DNA from: CAUZSN01 sp963582345
GTDB lineage: Bacteria; Planctomycetota; Planctomycetia; Planctomycetales; Planctomycetaceae
Direction: 5' to 3'
NCBI GenBank assembly: GCA_963582345.1
Contig: CAUZSN010000122.1
Coordinates: 1-8,042 of the forward strand
DNA: 8,042 nucleotides
Shown here: positions 6,901 to 8,042 of the stretch, piece by piece
Position numbering within the stretch: position 1 is the first letter of the stretch
How the letters are laid out: every line of letters begins with the position of its first letter
The notes under the pieces: generated by a model
Told to the model about the DNA's origin: nothing
Databases searched by the model: none
The model's input: the letters and a program-made list of their open reading frames with translations, nothing else
Translations under genes and position numbers: made by a program

Positions 6901-7218
6901 ACCAAACTACTTTACTTGTGCCAAGAAGCCAGAGAACGTCCATTGCCGTTTGGTCCAAGAACTAGCGCGGAAATTTTTAATGCACGTCCAGATGAAAGAA
7001 ACCTTGCCGCCAAAGCAAGAAAGAAATGGGAACCATCGCGTCATGGACCGGGAGAAGGAGATCATGCAGCCGCTCGCTTAGTCTGGCAGGGTCAGGACCC
7101 ATTCTCAGACACTGTGATTGATGAATGGAGGCAGCTCGCGATTTCCGTTTTCGATCCTCTTTCACAGTGGTTCAGTAAACCCACGACGACCCAAACGCAT
7201 GGGGGGACTGTTGCGTAA
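3931..7218 (+). CDS. recC: RecBCD subunit RecC (exodeoxyribonuclease V gamma chain)
   Basis: The product has 1095 residues, close to the 1122 of E. coli RecC. RecC is the scaffold of RecBCD; it carries inactive helicase and nuclease folds, splits the DNA strands and reads Chi in E. coli. Signatures seen are GITWG (about 459-463) and TWREGLDRLLAG (481-492), PMRAIPCR followed by LVGMQDAMFPR (626-647), the DDRQLFLDALMAA segment from about 671, and HPLQPF (737-742). The N-terminus (37-70, MPSLPLVDRTKTELANRQGI then EFLLPRSFI) is recognisable but diverged: the WL pair usual in this motif is replaced by RT. No Walker A motif is present, as expected. The start is a GTG with AAGGA upstream. The last 20 bases overlap recB, indicating one operon with coupled translation. 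The E. coli order recC-ptrA-recB is not followed, since no ptrA lies between them. Confidence 0.95.
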   Translation: MALELKYASDATVLVDDLVQALSDSKGSAHVAVPVLMPSLPLVDRTKTELANRQGISMGVEFLLPRSFIDRMAQLVGLNDLHPSWQPSGLIWKLVPLLSAMVKEDQHLHLQAACFDIRAQLSLVRDIADRFDQYLYFRPEMIDAWEQNSSWEGLPGSVREDEAWQRKLWQRLSLGMRDHANPASRLQETVKRIYSGDGVLPNSLEVLATGPLPPTLLPLLRAVATRTRVRLRALLPSTEYLSDIRSARSQMRAKQTVDFAWEGNPLLSHLGKQAVDSFRTFEKELVTEGQEYTVISPTEASPTALLGCLQSDIRAARQPQETERHIQLDLDRSVRVHRCHGARREIEILRDELLDAFSNLPNLTASEILILCPDLETYGPLAKAILQEGHPSFPLRLAERRLDQFDPVAQSLQAMLNFVAGRARLSEGLSLLGLPAVANRLELSDTTPETLADCLRSSGITWGLNLNHRRAMDAGDSGTGTWREGLDRLLAGLWFGNNPEASDINARPALPVSGDLGNDPMMSTALDWVERFLSLLENWQLEAPAGQWADRFDEALEEIIASDHIQFQQTTALELITHLRAAEEEHGCAVPLDASAIADWLDYMIGDETRVVTRVGGGMAMGGLKPMRAIPCRVLALVGMQDAMFPRKAKIPSWDLLTAAPKLGDRNPVMDDRQLFLDALMAASDRIVVTATARNIRTNKEEPLSACVDELLRVATVTASNRLEAHRAISDKLIENHPLQPFSADCFVGDRASFDENNLKIARTLQQSATNEFRFEINRPEVLTNSPKGDLELETMTRTLKAPWKTRLASLKLSLPWEDGDPFAMDREPVESSDKLNQWQIMTEVITATLSGKTDFMEERLAGDRLIPYGSLGAILSRKNVELARFLAELALKEAGSQLFPHFLAYRQSNPNIIGHINTNAERSLHVHVMAQRTNLKEHLHHLLTPWIHAVFATACGMHIDSLLISRDDGEGARVHRMPPVKPVVAHTVLTKLLYLCQEARERPLPFGPRTSAEIFNARPDERNLAAKARKKWEPSRHGPGEGDHAAARLVWQGQDPFSDTVIDEWRQLAISVFDPLSQWFSKPTTTQTHGGTVA

Positions 7219-8042
7219 TTTCGATCTAAAGAACACCCCTATTCCTCGGGGATTGTCAGTGATTGAGGCTAGTGCAGGAACTGGAAAAACATGGACGATT
7301 TCGCACCTGCTACCGCGTCTGCTAATTGATGGAGTGGTCGACAATATCAGCGAAGTACTGCTAGTGACGTTTACCGATGATGCGGCTCAGGAGCTAGGCG
7401 AACGAACGCGGAGACAACTGGCAATTCTCATCGAGCATGCCAGTGCAAATACAAGGCCAGAAGAAGAGGGTGGTATTTGTATTCTTCTCGATCGCCTGAT
7501 GGCACTCGCCGTAACCGAGCGAGATGCAGCCTTAATGCGCCTCCAACTTGCCTTAGACGACATTGACCAACTATGCGTTCAGACTATTCATGCCTTTTGC
7601 AACAAAGTATTGGCTACGGAGACTCTTTTATGCGGAATATCAGCCGGTTTTATCGTAGAGAGCAATCCAACTGAAATGATATCGGATGCTATCAAAGACT
7701 CGTGGCGAACCGACCTCGCCAAAGATCCACTCATGACCGCAGTAGCCGCCGATCGAAATTGGTCAGTAGAACACGATCTCAAGACCTGGAAGTTAACGCA
7801 ACGTGAAGGAACCATAATGGAGCCTCCGCCATTATCCCTGACAAAGGCTCGACAGCAAGTAGTGCTAACACTTCAAGAGCTCAAACAGAAACACGATGGC
7901 GTTCTTCATATCGAAGACATCGCTGCTCGAGACGGAGTGCGACTGAATCAATCTCGGAACAATCCCGGCAAAGAATCTATCGCTCAGATCAGTATTTGGC
8001 GTCAACTACTGCAAGACCTGGACCCGTCACGACCTTCTGTAA
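7199..8042 (+). CDS. recB: RecBCD subunit RecB (exodeoxyribonuclease V beta chain), N-terminal part, 3' end outside window
   Basis: The frame stays open from the ATG at 7199 to the window end: 281 codons of a protein normally near 1100-1200 residues. RecB is the 3'-5' SF1 helicase and holds the nuclease domain of RecBCD. Walker A lies in IEASAGTGKTWTI (Lys30, Thr31), motif Ia in LLVTFTDDAAQEL (about 54-66), and the family segment QTIHAFCNKVL at 128-138. Motifs II-VI and the nuclease domain are beyond the window. The ATG sits in the recC tail, 20 bases before the recC stop ends, with no clear ribosome binding site. A TTG at 7211 preceded by a G6 tract is an alternative that would shorten the protein by four residues. 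Either way the family core (FDL...P...G..VIEASAGTGKT) is kept. Translation is probably coupled to recC; recD may follow downstream. Confidence 0.95.
   Translation, partial: MGGLLRNFDLKNTPIPRGLSVIEASAGTGKTWTISHLLPRLLIDGVVDNISEVLLVTFTDDAAQELGERTRRQLAILIEHASANTRPEEEGGICILLDRLMALAVTERDAALMRLQLALDDIDQLCVQTIHAFCNKVLATETLLCGISAGFIVESNPTEMISDAIKDSWRTDLAKDPLMTAVAADRNWSVEHDLKTWKLTQREGTIMEPPPLSLTKARQQVVLTLQELKQKHDGVLHIEDIAARDGVRLNQSRNNPGKESIAQISIWRQLLQDLDPSRPSV

Noticed and set aside
1..8042. Search by eye for tRNA, rRNA, CRISPR repeats, IS ends, phage or toxin-antitoxin genes
   Set aside because: Nothing convincing was seen. The only element resembling a rearrangement is the junction near 2340, and it has no transposase or terminal repeats.

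Overview
The window looks like a piece of a Gram-negative bacterial chromosome of moderate GC. RecC and RecB, an L-lactate permease, an exported cyanophycinase-like peptidase and a lipoprotein with a Gly/Asn/Pro-rich stretch after its lipobox would fit the Acidobacteriota. That placement is an impression from gene content and protein style, and I hold it with low confidence.

Left part (1-3020). The window opens inside an L-lactate permease gene (lldP/lctP family, plus strand, 1-360). Facing it is a minus-strand run: a broken YyaL/DUF255-type gene (1678-2340), a 116-residue protein of unknown function coupled to it by an ATGA overlap (1331-1681), and an exported S51 peptidase related to cyanophycinase (387-1280). 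Right of the yyaL fragment, on the plus strand, is a second lactate permease copy that keeps only its C-terminal ~220 residues (2352-3020). The two broken genes point away from each other, and their recognisable homology ends within about 15 bases of each other (2338-2352). This is the signature of one deletion that removed the 5' halves of both divergent genes and the promoter region between them, or else of a false assembly join. The second permease copy also lacks two residues in a conserved motif and is altered in another, so it looks like a decaying paralog.

Middle part (3021-3930). A convergent intergenic space holds a long imperfect hairpin (3066-3105). A minus-strand gene for a small lipoprotein with a predicted beta-sandwich domain follows (3148-3633). 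Then comes an AT-rich divergent intergenic region (3634-3930) with a clear dyad (3779-3796), a short palindrome and a near-perfect direct repeat.

Right part (3931-8042). recC (complete, 1095 residues, GTG start) is followed by recB (N-terminal 281 codons, running off the window), and the two overlap by 20 bases. They encode two subunits of the RecBCD helicase-nuclease, which processes double-strand DNA ends for recombinational repair and degrades unprotected linear DNA. recD is not visible and may lie downstream. I see no tRNA, rRNA, CRISPR array, transposase or phage gene. I do not see a convincing new biological system; the most notable signals are the double-truncation junction and the structured recC upstream region.
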